The position numbers and the translations under genes are program-made. From Fidelibacterota bacterium (lineage in GTDB: Bacteria; Fidelibacterota; UBA8477; JABMPR01): a DNA stretch of 34,231 nucleotides. A model generated the notes under the pieces. It did no database searches. It was not told the origin of the DNA and saw only the letters and a program-made list of their open reading frames with translations. Below, one piece after another: positions 1-8,327 of this stretch; the stretch's first letter is position 1, and each line of letters starts with the position of its first letter. Location: the NCBI GenBank assembly GCA_024278595.1, contig JAJRSW010000047.1, positions 1 to 34,231 on the forward strand, read 5' to 3'.

Positions 1-2
1 CA

Positions 3-779
3 GCCGGTCTGAAATTATCCCCAGATCAACTGGCAGGTCTGTTGGTTGATATAGAAATCGCCCGCTACGAGTTGGGAGCAAACGATAAACGAGCAAATAA
101 TGCGCTTGTTGTGGATTATATCGCGCCCTTCATTTTCACGTTTCTTTTGTTTCTGGGGATCTTCACCGGCGGTCAACTCCTGCTAAGAGCGATCCTGGAA
201 GAAAGATCCTCCCGGGTCATTGAAGTGCTGCTCTCAACTGTGAGTTATAACGATCTCATGGGCGGGAAAATACTGGGCCTGGGCTTGTTGGGACTCACCC
301 AATCAGCCATCTATCTGACGGTGGGTATCCTTGCTGGAAATTATTATGGACTTTCCATCATTACCCCTCTGATGGGCTTGCTATATTTTGTATATTTTAT
401 CCTGGGTTATCTGCTGTATGCCGGGATATATATTGGGGCAGGGGCTTTGTTTGATTCTGAACAAGAAGCCCAACAGGCGATTCAGATCATCACTTTCATC
501 GCTGTTATTCCCATGCTTATGTGGACCCTGGTCATCGAAAATCCAAATTCCACTCTGGTAAATGCCCTGTGCTATCTGCCACCGGTGACCCCTTTCTTCA
601 TGATGATTAAAATTGCAGTTGGTGAGACCACCACCCTCCAGGTCTTACTCACATTGCTGGTGTTGGTCATCAGCGTTTATGGCAGTATCCGTTTGGCGGC
701 AAAAATATTTAGAACCGGGATCCTGTTATATGGAAAACGGATCAGCTTACCAGAGATCCTGCGTTGGATACGAGCATAG
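3..779 (+). CDS. ABC-2 type transporter permease, C-terminal part (5' end outside window)
   Basis: The reading frame is open to the left edge of the window, so this is the C-terminal 258 codons of a longer protein. A TTG at 42 is an internal codon, not a convincing start. The visible part has about six hydrophobic segments. Between the first two lies the cytoplasmic signature E-E-R-S-S-R-V-I-E-V-L-L-S, followed by G-G-K-I-L-G, which is typical of NatB/ABC-2 membrane proteins that pair with a separate ATP-binding subunit to export a substrate. The ATPase gene would be expected upstream, outside the window. The substrate cannot be read from the sequence; NatA/NatB sodium export is only the best-known relative. 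The gene ends 92 bases before the thioredoxin start, and no terminator is visible between them. Family assignment is secure; substrate unknown. Confidence 0.85.
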   Translation, partial: AGLKLSPDQLAGLLVDIEIARYELGANDKRANNALVVDYIAPFIFTFLLFLGIFTGGQLLLRAILEERSSRVIEVLLSTVSYNDLMGGKILGLGLLGLTQSAIYLTVGILAGNYYGLSIITPLMGLLYFVYFILGYLLYAGIYIGAGALFDSEQEAQQAIQIITFIAVIPMLMWTLVIENPNSTLVNALCYLPPVTPFFMMIKIAVGETTTLQVLLTLLVLVISVYGSIRLAAKIFRTGILLYGKRISLPEILRWIRA

Positions 780-871
780 TGAAATTGTCCAATAGTTGGT
801 CTTGACATGACTGGCTTCACATTTATCTTCTGCAGGATTTTTAAACCGAATTGAACGCCAAGGGAGAGAAA

Positions 872-1201
872 ATGGCCGATAATGTAATAGAATTTACTGA
901 CGATAATTTTGACGCTGAAGTAATTAATTCTGATTTACCCGTTCTGGTGGACTTCTGGGCCGTCTGGTGTATGCCATGTAAAATGGTTGCTCCTGTGGTC
1001 GCAGAGATCGCCAAAGACTATGATGGTAAACTCAAAGTGGGTAAACTGGATGTTGATAATAATCCTGCTGTTGCGCAGAAGTACGGGATTCGCAGTATCC
1101 CAAGTTTGCTGATCTTCAAGAATGGGGAAGTGGCCCAGATGCTGGTTGGCGCTGTACCGAAACCGCAGATAACTGCCAAGGTGGATGCCGTTATTGGCTG
1201 A
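872..1201 (+). CDS. trxA: Thioredoxin with unusual WCMPC active site
   Basis: A 109-residue single-domain thioredoxin, the usual family length, with no signal peptide and so cytoplasmic. It would reduce protein disulfides using electrons from thioredoxin reductase. The active site is W32-C33-M34-P35-C36-K37, where the usual second position is Gly. Buried Asp27 and the cis-proline loop I76-P77 are present, as is the C-terminal G-x-V-P-K segment. The start was set at ATG 872 because AGGGAGAG lies just upstream at 861-868; an upstream in-frame TTG at 851 has no such site. A strong terminator follows at 1228. The gene is probably the last of its transcript or monocistronic. The Met between the cysteines may alter redox potential or partner choice, which is inference. 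Confidence 0.93.
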   Translation: MADNVIEFTDDNFDAEVINSDLPVLVDFWAVWCMPCKMVAPVVAEIAKDYDGKLKVGKLDVDNNPAVAQKYGIRSIPSLLIFKNGEVAQMLVGAVPKPQITAKVDAVIG

Positions 1202-1227
1202 TCTCCCGCTCCATAGCTTTAAATTCA

Positions 1228-1257
1228 AGACCGTCCTTCGTGGCGGTCTTTTTTTTT
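1228..1257 (+). terminator. Rho-independent terminator after thioredoxin
   Basis: The stem AGACCG(T)C pairs with G(G)CGGTCT: six Watson-Crick pairs, one T-G pair and one more C-G, with a CTTCGT-type loop. A run of nine T follows immediately. It lies 27 bases after the thioredoxin stop, in the correct orientation. Confidence 0.92.
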
Positions 1258-1590
1258 AAAAAAAAATGTCCAACCCGACAAGGTTGCAAGAACTTCAACA
1301 ATCAGCACTCGTTAATCGATATTCTGACTTCTTCAACCAGGAGATTACCGGCCCTCCAGACTCGCTATTAAACCGGCCCATATTCTTCGTACGTTCCATG
1401 TTCTGGTACCCTGTGACCTCAAGCAGTATATCCCCTCGACTCCGCTCGGGATGACGAACATTGGTGCATACGGCTAACCGGGGCCAGTTTAATAAGACCA
1501 TATATTTGCATCTTTACCCAATACTCACCGCTGTGGTTTATCCATGTGGCTCTGTGGTTAAAAAAACAAATTGACCGACTTCACCCGTGG
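1258..1590. other. Non-coding stretch between thioredoxin and the riboswitch
   Basis: I see no supportable gene in these roughly 330 bases. The short open frames on both strands have no ribosome binding site or recognisable protein similarity. The minus-strand frame reads H-P-E-R-S-R-G, the well-known translation artefact of a dispersed nucleotide repeat, listed separately at 1431-1453. A second stretch around 1531-1565 has the phrases GCTGTGGTTT and GCTCTGTGGTTA, which look like remnants of another low-complexity dispersed element. The right part is probably the upstream promoter region of the TPP-controlled transcript, but I cannot identify a promoter with confidence. Confidence 0.5.
1431..1453. 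repeat. Dispersed intergenic repeat (core GAGCGGAGTCGAG)
   Basis: On the plus strand this is CTCGACTCCGCTC followed by GGGATGAC; on the minus strand it reads GTCATCCCGAGCGGAGTCGAG. Sequences of this form recur in intergenic DNA of many bacterial genomes and give rise to spurious H-P-E-R-S-R proteins. A second copy of the core, GAGCGTAGTCGAG, occurs in this window at 30859-30871. Its function is unknown. Confidence 0.6.
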
Positions 1591-1615
1591 ACTTCCCTAT
1601 TATTCGATTATATTA

Positions 1616-1709
1616 GCCCCGTTACCGGGGTGTCCGTCGATCTCTTTTGAGACCGGGCTGAGAACAAACCCTCCGAACCTGATCTGGATCATGCCAGCGT
1701 AGGGAGCCA
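1616..1709 (+). promoter_or_regulatory. TPP (THI-box) riboswitch
   Basis: The aptamer has the conserved elements in order: CGGGGTG at 1626-1632, a variable P3 arm with a TCTC-TTTT-GAGA hairpin, CTGAGA at 1658-1663, ACCC in the P2 3' strand, then CCTGATCTGGATCATGCCAG and CGTAGGGA ending at 1705. This is the thiamin pyrophosphate-binding RNA. The ATG of the downstream receptor lies only seven bases beyond the conserved core. The only Shine-Dalgarno-like sequence, AGGGAG at 1701-1706, is the 3' strand of P4. Ligand binding should therefore hide the ribosome binding site and switch translation off when thiamin pyrophosphate is plentiful. The aptamer identity is clear; the exact 5' limit and P1 pairing are not. 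Confidence 0.95.
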
Positions 1710-1712
1710 AAA

Positions 1713-4028
1713 ATGCAGCGTAAATTACTTTTCAACCTCTTTTTATTACTATTGATCAGCCAGGTATCTTTTGCCTCAGATATCCAACTTCAGGGTCGCG
1801 TTATTGATCTGCACAGCGGTGTCGGTATTCCCGGCGTGGAAGTGTTTTCTAAAGACCAGGGAGTGGTTACAGATCAGCAGGGCAGATATGGGATAAGCCT
1901 GAACCAATTCGACACGCTTACGTTTCGCTCTATCGGCTACGAAAGTCAGCTTATCCCGGTTCGGAATGTTCCCGATGAGATCTTGTTGAGATCCAGAATA
2001 CTGGCAGGGCAGAGCATCAGTGTTACTGCCAGTCGAGTGATCCCGGGGATCACTCCCGTGGCTTATTCTGTCTTGAATGCTGAGGAAATTAGTGTCCGCT
2101 ATGCTGTGGAAGATGTACCCATGATCCTCAGTTCAGAAGCTGGCGTGCATGCTTACAGCGAGTCAGGCAACGGAACGGGGTATTCCTATGTTTCTATTCG
2201 GGGCTTCGATCAAAGCCGCATCTCGGTCATGCTGGATAACGTACCTTTGAATGACAATGAAAGTCATCAGGTCTATTGGGTGGATCACGGTGATATTTTG
2301 AGCAATGCCCAGGACGTGGAGATCCAAAGAGGCGTAGGGAACAGCCTCTACGGAGCCAGTGCCTTTGGTGGATCCATCAACATCAACACAGCCATCAAAT
2401 CTGATCAGGAGTCACTTGATCTGACTGTTCTAAAGGGCTCTTACAACACAGAGAAGTATCGGCTGGGGTATCAGTCCGGTGACCGGTTTGGAGACGGGTT
2501 CAGCCTCACCGTGAGGGGGTCATTGCTAAATTCAGATGGCTATCGCACGGACTCCCGATCCGAGCAGAGATCCTTGATGTTTGCTCTGGAACACAGATCC
2601 CAGACCTTGACAAATCAGATCAGAGGGATCCTGGGCCAGGAATTAAGCGTGCTTCAATGGGATGGATTGAGCATTGACTACCTTAATGACCCTGATCTCA
2701 GGCGCCAGAAAATGCCCTGGACCGTACCCTTTACCGATGATTATTTTCAGCAGATCTATTCACTGAATACCTACTATCTCATCAACGATCATTCAACTAT
2801 ACGCAATGTCGCTTATCTGGTGGTTGGCCGCGGCTACTATGAAGTTGAAAAGTTCGATCAGGATTATTACAGCTATAATTTGGATGTGAATGATCTGTAC
2901 CCAGATAGTACGGAGCGACAGCTGGTGACATCCTTTACGCGGCGCAAGTGGATCAACAACAGCTATTATGGCATCACACCAGTGTGGACTTATGAAGCCC
3001 AACAGTGGCGTTCTGATCTGGGCCTGGAATTACGTCAATATACCGGAGATCATTTTGGAGAAGTCCTGCAGGTAGGCGATTCAGTGCTGGCCAGTCAGCT
3101 TTCAGATCCCCATCGTTACTATGATTACCGGGGAAATAAGGTGTTGGGTACCGCGTTTGGCCATTTTTTGGTGCGGTTCACGCCCCAGCTAAGTAGCAGT
3201 ATTGATCTAAGAGCCCAATCCATCAACTGGAACCTGAACCAGCAGCAGATCGGTCATGCTCCAGGTGTCAAGGTGAGTGCGGTCTGGCAGTTTTTGGATC
3301 CCAGGGTTGGCCTACGTTATGAATTGTCTGAAAAATTGAGTGTTTTTGCCGGGATTGGATCAGCTCATAAAGAACCGGCCGACGCCCAGATCATCGCTGC
3401 AGATGATGTCTGGAGCACACCTGTTTCAGCGCCAGCCGAAAAGGTGGTCAATTCAGAACTCGGATTGAACTGGTTTAGCGGAAGACAGCAGCTTTCAGTC
3501 AACCTGTACCGGATTGATTATCAAAATGAGCTCCTAAGTGATATTTATGATTTCCAAGAGGGTGTTTTTGGGGTTGAATCTGCCGGGATCACACTGCATC
3601 AGGGTCTGGAATTTGACCTACGCACCCATATTTTCAAGGCACTCCAAATTGATCTGAATGGTAGTTTCGCACAGCATCGTTTTCTGGAGGGCGATCTCAA
3701 GGGAAACCGTTTGGCCAATGTACCCGAGCTCTTGGGCAATGGTCATTTTCGCTACGATCTGGGGGAACGTCTCATGTTCGCTGTGAGCCTGAAATATGTT
3801 GGTAAGCAGTATATTGATCAGGTCAATACAGCAGAGTTAGCAATCCCAGCCTATTTTTTGACAAATCTATCCCTGCGAGCCACCCAGGCGAATATTGATG
3901 GACAATTGAGGATCAATAATCTATTTGATAAACACTATGCCACCTATGGATACGCTTATTATGGGGGATACTATTGGCCGGGAGCGACCCGAAACTATAC
4001 TTTGAGTTTGAACTATCATTTCAGATGA
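1713..4028 (+). CDS. TonB-dependent outer-membrane receptor, probable thiamin transporter
   Basis: A 771-residue outer-membrane receptor. Residues 1-21 form a signal peptide (hydrophobic core then S-F-A-S). About 25-105 is a carboxypeptidase-regulatory-like beta-sandwich, common in Bacteroidetes receptors. About 115-230 is the plug, with S-I-R-G-F-D-Q-S-R-I and L-Y-G-A-S-A-F-G-G-S-I-N-I. The rest is a beta barrel ending in the aromatic strand Y-T-L-S-L-N-Y-H-F-R. It would import a scarce ligand using energy from TonB-ExbBD. The TPP riboswitch in its leader makes thiamin or a precursor the likely ligand; riboswitch-controlled thiamin receptors are known in Bacteroidetes. No inner-membrane partner such as PnuT is adjacent. 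The start is fixed by AGGGAG six bases upstream, inside the riboswitch. Confidence 0.9.
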   Translation: MQRKLLFNLFLLLLISQVSFASDIQLQGRVIDLHSGVGIPGVEVFSKDQGVVTDQQGRYGISLNQFDTLTFRSIGYESQLIPVRNVPDEILLRSRILAGQSISVTASRVIPGITPVAYSVLNAEEISVRYAVEDVPMILSSEAGVHAYSESGNGTGYSYVSIRGFDQSRISVMLDNVPLNDNESHQVYWVDHGDILSNAQDVEIQRGVGNSLYGASAFGGSININTAIKSDQESLDLTVLKGSYNTEKYRLGYQSGDRFGDGFSLTVRGSLLNSDGYRTDSRSEQRSLMFALEHRSQTLTNQIRGILGQELSVLQWDGLSIDYLNDPDLRRQKMPWTVPFTDDYFQQIYSLNTYYLINDHSTIRNVAYLVVGRGYYEVEKFDQDYYSYNLDVNDLYPDSTERQLVTSFTRRKWINNSYYGITPVWTYEAQQWRSDLGLELRQYTGDHFGEVLQVGDSVLASQLSDPHRYYDYRGNKVLGTAFGHFLVRFTPQLSSSIDLRAQSINWNLNQQQIGHAPGVKVSAVWQFLDPRVGLRYELSEKLSVFAGIGSAHKEPADAQIIAADDVWSTPVSAPAEKVVNSELGLNWFSGRQQLSVNLYRIDYQNELLSDIYDFQEGVFGVESAGITLHQGLEFDLRTHIFKALQIDLNGSFAQHRFLEGDLKGNRLANVPELLGNGHFRYDLGERLMFAVSLKYVGKQYIDQVNTAELAIPAYFLTNLSLRATQANIDGQLRINNLFDKHYATYGYAYYGGYYWPGATRNYTLSLNYHFR

Positions 4029-4104
4029 TCCGGTCCACATCAAAATTCATTATGTACATTCCTATTACAAAGTGTAATATGACACGAGGTTAAGCGGAAA
4101 TATT

Positions 4105-5199
4105 ATGCAGAAAATTGATATGATCATCGGAGTTAGGCCTGATTTTATTAGGGCAGCAGCTCTGTTGACGGCCTTCTCAAGTTATGAAGACACACTGGAT
4201 GTACGGGTAATTCATACCGGACAGCACTACGATCCGGAACTCAGTCAGGATCTATTGGAACAATTAGAGCTGACACCCATCCATGCATTTCTGTCTGTTG
4301 AAGGTGGTGAAGGTGCCCGGCAGCTTGCTCTATTGATCATTGCCTATGAAGCGCAGATCAAGCTGGATCCACCCGACTTGGTGCTGATCATTGGTAATTC
4401 AAATTCGGCTTTGGCCGGTACCTTGGTGGCGGCAAGACAGGGAATACCCGTCGCCCATGTCGATGCTGGTATCCGTTCGTATGCACCTGTCCAACTCGAG
4501 GAACAGAATGATATGCTCATCGATCGACTTGCTGGTATCCATTTCACCTCCAATGAAGAGAGCATGATCAATCTGATCCGGGAAGGATTTGATAATAAAA
4601 CGATCATAGAGGTCGGTAATATTCGTTCTGATGCGGTATTTATGAACCTGGGCTTTGCTGAAGATAGTGATATTCTGGATCGCAGCGGATTACAGGCGGG
4701 CGCCTATCTGCTGGTAACCCTGCATCATGAACATATCCTTCAGGAAACTGACTATCTCGTGGCTTTGTTTGGCATGTTTGAAGCACTTTCGGAAAGACTG
4801 GTGATCCTGGTGGTCCTCCACCCAAAAACTTTGATCCGACTTGAGGATATTCCAGAACTCATGCTGGAATCAACTGCTAATCTCCAACTGGTTTCTTCCC
4901 GTAACTACCATGATATGTTAAAACTTCAAAAAAATGCAGCCCTGGTGATCACAGATTCTCAGGGAATCCAGGAAGAGTCCACAATACTTGGAATCCAGTG
5001 CCTGACCATGGGCGATCAGACCAATCGGCCAATAACATTGTCCAAGGGAACGAACACTTCTACTGGTTTTGATGTTGAGCATCTCCGTGCCAGAATTATC
5101 GGAATTATGGAGGGCGATTCAAAAGAAGCCTATCCTATTCAGGGCTGGGATGGAAAAGTTGGACAACGGATTGTAAAATATATTTCAGATTTTTGCTGA
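4105..5199 (+). CDS. UDP-GlcNAc 2-epimerase-like protein (WecB family) with altered active-site residues
   Basis: A 364-residue protein of normal length for non-hydrolysing UDP-N-acetylglucosamine 2-epimerases, which make UDP-ManNAc for cell-surface glycans. Family landmarks are G-V-R-P-D-F-I-R (9-16), H-T-G-Q-H-Y-D (37-43), H-V-D-A-G-I-R-S (118-125), V-T-L-H (204-207) and D-S-Q-G-I-Q-E-E (284-291). From remembered E. coli WecB motifs, several key positions differ: the G-D-T motif is G97-N98-S, so catalytic Asp95 becomes Asn98; Glu117 becomes Asp120; P-E-E-x-N-R becomes L-E-E-Q-N-D; and R-P-E becomes R-P-I. The Glu131 and His213 equivalents appear kept (E133, H207). It may be a divergent epimerase, a relative with another substrate, or a weak enzyme. 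No UDP-ManNAc pathway gene is adjacent. Confidence 0.8.
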   Translation: MQKIDMIIGVRPDFIRAAALLTAFSSYEDTLDVRVIHTGQHYDPELSQDLLEQLELTPIHAFLSVEGGEGARQLALLIIAYEAQIKLDPPDLVLIIGNSNSALAGTLVAARQGIPVAHVDAGIRSYAPVQLEEQNDMLIDRLAGIHFTSNEESMINLIREGFDNKTIIEVGNIRSDAVFMNLGFAEDSDILDRSGLQAGAYLLVTLHHEHILQETDYLVALFGMFEALSERLVILVVLHPKTLIRLEDIPELMLESTANLQLVSSRNYHDMLKLQKNAALVITDSQGIQEESTILGIQCLTMGDQTNRPITLSKGTNTSTGFDVEHLRARIIGIMEGDSKEAYPIQGWDGKVGQRIVKYISDFC

Positions 5200-5204
5200 T
5201 CAGG

Positions 5205-5241
5205 CGATATTTCCAGAGTGAATGATCATGAAGGAATATCG
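5205..5241. repeat. Imperfect inverted repeat after the epimerase-like gene
   Basis: CGATATTTCC at 5205-5214 is complementary to GGAATATCG at 5233-5241 with one bulged T. The 18-base loop contains the palindrome TGATCA. No T tract follows, so it is not a standard terminator. It could be an operator or an RNA hairpin in the leader of the kinase gene. Confidence 0.35.
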
Positions 5242-5312
5242 TAAAATTGATTCCAAATATAGCTAAGATGGATTATTTTAATTTTTGATCATTCAAGGGT
5301 GGAATCCAAATA

Positions 5313-8105
5313 ATGAAAAAAATAAAGATCCTAATAGTTGAAGATGAACGGCTGGCAGCGGAAGACCTGTCAATCCGGTTAGAAAAATTAGAATTCACCG
5401 TAATTGGGATTGCCTCCACGGGGAGCGATGCTGTAAAGCTCGCCAGGGATGGAAATCCAGATCTTATTCTCATGGATATTCAGTTACTGGGGAATATTGA
5501 TGGCATCGAAGCTGCTCAACTGATCCATGCCGAACAACCGACCCCTATAATATTTGCCACAGCCTATGGCGATGATGCTTATATCTCAAAAGCCTTGGGA
5601 ATGGCTGATCCTTATGGTTTCCTGCACAAACCAGTGGATGACAAAGCCGCTCTGACCATGATCAAGATCGCTTTAGCCCGATTCTCCAAGGATCAATTGA
5701 TCATCAGGATAAATCATTTACTGCAGCTCAAGGATGAACTCTTCAGTAAATTAATTGATTCACAGTCAGTCTCTGAGATCGGGGAGCATGTCATTGAAAC
5801 ACTGGCTGCTGCCAGCATGTTCGAGGAATCATGGATCATCACCTGGTCAGAATCAGTAGATTTGACTTTTAATGCCTGCCACGGCATATCAAAAGCAGTC
5901 TTTAATGATTACGTTGAAAGGGTCGAGTCGAAAGACCTCATCGCCCAGAAAGCTATTTCCAGGGATGAACTGATGTCCACCATCCTGGGTAAACCCACTT
6001 ATTCATTACCTCTGCGATTGGCCGGAAAAACGATCAGTACGATTGGTTTTGCTCCTGCGTCAGATGATGATCTGGATCAAAAAGAGTTGGCCATTTTGAC
6101 TGATATCTCGCAGGTCATTGCCCAATCGATCCAAAATTCACGATTACAAAAAGAGCAACAGCAAGCGCAACGTCAGATCGTCGAGTCTGAAAGTCGTCTC
6201 AAAGCCATTGTTAAGAATTCCACCACCGGAATTTATCTCATAAACGACACCTATGAGTTTGAATATGTAAATGATCGCTTGTGTGAGATCTTTGGACGCG
6301 AACGGGAAGAAATTATTGGGAGCAAATTTCCTGACTATCTGGGTGCCTCACGTGAGATGGTAAAAAAGTACTATGAAGACCGACAGGCAGGGGATAATGT
6401 GCCCGGTGAATACGAGTTGGACATTGTAAGACCCGATGGTGAAGTTCGGGACATGATCATCTCCGCCAGCGTGTTTACTGATGCTCAGGGAAATGTCAAA
6501 AATGCCGGGCATCTGCTGGATATCACAAACCAGAAGGTGGCCAACCTGGAGCTGACCAAATTAAGCAAGGCCATCGAGCAGAGCCCTGCCATGACGGTCA
6601 TTACCGATCTGGCGGGAAATATCGAATTTGTAAATGCTGAATTCACCAGAATAACCGGCTATTCTGCTGAAGAGGCTATGGGTAAAAGTACCAGCATTTT
6701 GAAATCCGGTTTCCACGATCAGGATTTTTATAAAGATCTCTGGGATACGATTACGAGTGGTGCGACCTGGACAGGTGAATTAATCAATAAAACCAAAGCT
6801 GGTATTATTAACTGGGAGCGGGCTTCCATCACACCAATTCGTGATGCTGCGAGCAACATTACCCATTACGTTGCTGTGAAAGAGGATATCACCCAGACTA
6901 AAAAAGAGCAGGAAGAAGCACTTAAAAACCAGAAATTAAAAGATATCCTGTACGGAATAATTTCAGCAGCCATCGAAGTCAAGGATGTTTCCACACTGTA
7001 TGAAAAGATCTATCAATTCATTAGTGAAATAATCAGCACCAGTAACTTTTTCATGGCAATTCTGAACAAAGCAGACAATCGCATATATTTCCCATTTGAT
7101 CGTGATTATTTTGATACGGATATGCCCGAAAGTATCGCTTGTGATCCCCAGGCCTCGCTTACAGCAAGAACGATTGTGTCCGGTAAAACACTACATGTTA
7201 AATCTGAGCAGATCCGTAAACTCATGGGCGAGGGTCAGATCACCCTGGCTGGTGATGTACCCAGTGTTTGGCTGGGTATTCCACTCAAGGTGGAAGGTGA
7301 GGTCATCGGCGCATTTGTGTTACAGGAGTATGACGGGATTGCTCAGTATAAACATGAAGATGTCCGTCTGCTGGATCTGGCAGCTGGTCAGGTGGCCCTC
7401 ACCATCGACCGGGTTCGCAAAGAAGCTGCGCTGAGAGAATTGGCCGATGAACTTAGCCATGCCAATGGCATGAAAGAACTACTATTGGATGTGATCACCC
7501 ATGACCTGCGGAATCCGGCCGGGGTGATCAGTTCGATCACAGAAATGCTGGAAGCAGATGACTCTGACAACGAGCTGCTTGAGATCCTCAGAGGTAGCAG
7601 TGATAGTTTGATGAAAGTAATTGAAAATGCCACCGTTCTCTCCAAGCTGAGTATTGGAGAAAGCATCGCCCGAGAGGATCTGGATCTGGTTATTCTATTG
7701 AAAGATGTCGCCGCTGAATTCGGATCCCAGCTCTCCACCGCCTCCATGACCATCAACCTGGACTTACCGGAAACCCTGATCGTCAATATAAATCCTATTC
7801 TGTCGGAAATCCCGAAGAACTATATCAGCAATGCGATCAAATACTCCTCAGCGGGCAAGATCATTGATCTCATCCTCAAGGAGGAGGGTGATCGTGTCGT
7901 ACTCAGAGTAAACGATCGAGGGGTGCCAATTCCTGAGGACAAAAGGAGTGCTATATTTCACCGGTCAATTCAACTGGCAAAGGGTGAAAAAAAGGGTCGC
8001 GGTTTAGGATTAGCCATCGTGAAGCGGATTGCAATTGCCCACGATGCTGAGGTGGGAGTGGAGCTGGCCCCCCATGGCGGTAATAGCTTTTATATAAAAA
8101 TCTAG
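5313..8105 (+). CDS. Hybrid sensor histidine kinase: receiver-GAF-PAS-PAS-GAF-HisKA-HATPase
   Basis: A 930-residue soluble signalling protein without membrane segments. Residues 1-125 are a receiver domain with acidic pocket E10-D11, phospho-acceptor D55, T83 and K106-P107. A GAF-like region follows (about 150-275), then PAS domains at about 285-410 and 415-535, the second with the typical F-V-N-A-E-F-T-R-I-T-G-Y. A second GAF lies at about 545-705. The kinase core follows: H-box T-H-D-L-R-N-P with H730, N-box Y-I-S-N-A-I-K with N840, a D-R-G-x-P G1 box and G-R-G-L-G-L-A-I-V. It would autophosphorylate on H730, controlled by its own receiver and by ligands of the PAS/GAF domains. No output regulator is adjacent, so its target and signal are unknown. 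Start ATG 5313 follows GGTGG at about 12 bases. Confidence 0.9.
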   Translation: MKKIKILIVEDERLAAEDLSIRLEKLEFTVIGIASTGSDAVKLARDGNPDLILMDIQLLGNIDGIEAAQLIHAEQPTPIIFATAYGDDAYISKALGMADPYGFLHKPVDDKAALTMIKIALARFSKDQLIIRINHLLQLKDELFSKLIDSQSVSEIGEHVIETLAAASMFEESWIITWSESVDLTFNACHGISKAVFNDYVERVESKDLIAQKAISRDELMSTILGKPTYSLPLRLAGKTISTIGFAPASDDDLDQKELAILTDISQVIAQSIQNSRLQKEQQQAQRQIVESESRLKAIVKNSTTGIYLINDTYEFEYVNDRLCEIFGREREEIIGSKFPDYLGASREMVKKYYEDRQAGDNVPGEYELDIVRPDGEVRDMIISASVFTDAQGNVKNAGHLLDITNQKVANLELTKLSKAIEQSPAMTVITDLAGNIEFVNAEFTRITGYSAEEAMGKSTSILKSGFHDQDFYKDLWDTITSGATWTGELINKTKAGIINWERASITPIRDAASNITHYVAVKEDITQTKKEQEEALKNQKLKDILYGIISAAIEVKDVSTLYEKIYQFISEIISTSNFFMAILNKADNRIYFPFDRDYFDTDMPESIACDPQASLTARTIVSGKTLHVKSEQIRKLMGEGQITLAGDVPSVWLGIPLKVEGEVIGAFVLQEYDGIAQYKHEDVRLLDLAAGQVALTIDRVRKEAALRELADELSHANGMKELLLDVITHDLRNPAGVISSITEMLEADDSDNELLEILRGSSDSLMKVIENATVLSKLSIGESIAREDLDLVILLKDVAAEFGSQLSTASMTINLDLPETLIVNINPILSEIPKNYISNAIKYSSAGKIIDLILKEEGDRVVLRVNDRGVPIPEDKRSAIFHRSIQLAKGEKKGRGLGLAIVKRIAIAHDAEVGVELAPHGGNSFYIKI

Positions 8106-8109
8106 GGGC

Positions 8110-8127
8110 GAATATTCTTCAATATTC
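8110..8127. repeat. Perfect 7-bp hairpin just after the kinase stop
   Basis: GAATATT, loop CTTC, AATATTC, beginning five bases after the stop codon of the kinase gene. There is no T tract. It could be a 3'-end-stabilising hairpin or a weak terminator. The remaining roughly 200 bases up to lepA show no other structure that I can support. Confidence 0.45.
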
Positions 8128-8327
8128 ACGTTGATGACCACGCAAGAAGTATTTTGGAAAACACGATATGTCCTATAAATACTACACTTCAGTTTGGAAA
8201 AATGGATCCTAATGTGTCTAGACCTTGCTATTCAGGTAGGTATACACAGTTCAAAATATCTCGATTCCTGTCTGCTTAAGTCAATTCCTAATTACTAATT
8301 CACGATTACCAGTTAGATTGTGACCTT

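Noticed and set aside
851..871. TTG start for a longer thioredoxin
   Set aside because: The ATG at 872 has AGGGAGAG in the right place and gives the standard thioredoxin N-terminus. TTG starts at 17994 and 25403 were dropped on similar grounds.
1266..1501. Two short open frames, one per strand, after the thioredoxin terminator
   Set aside because: Both lie over the dispersed repeat. The minus-strand one carries H-P-E-R-S-R-G, a known repeat artefact.
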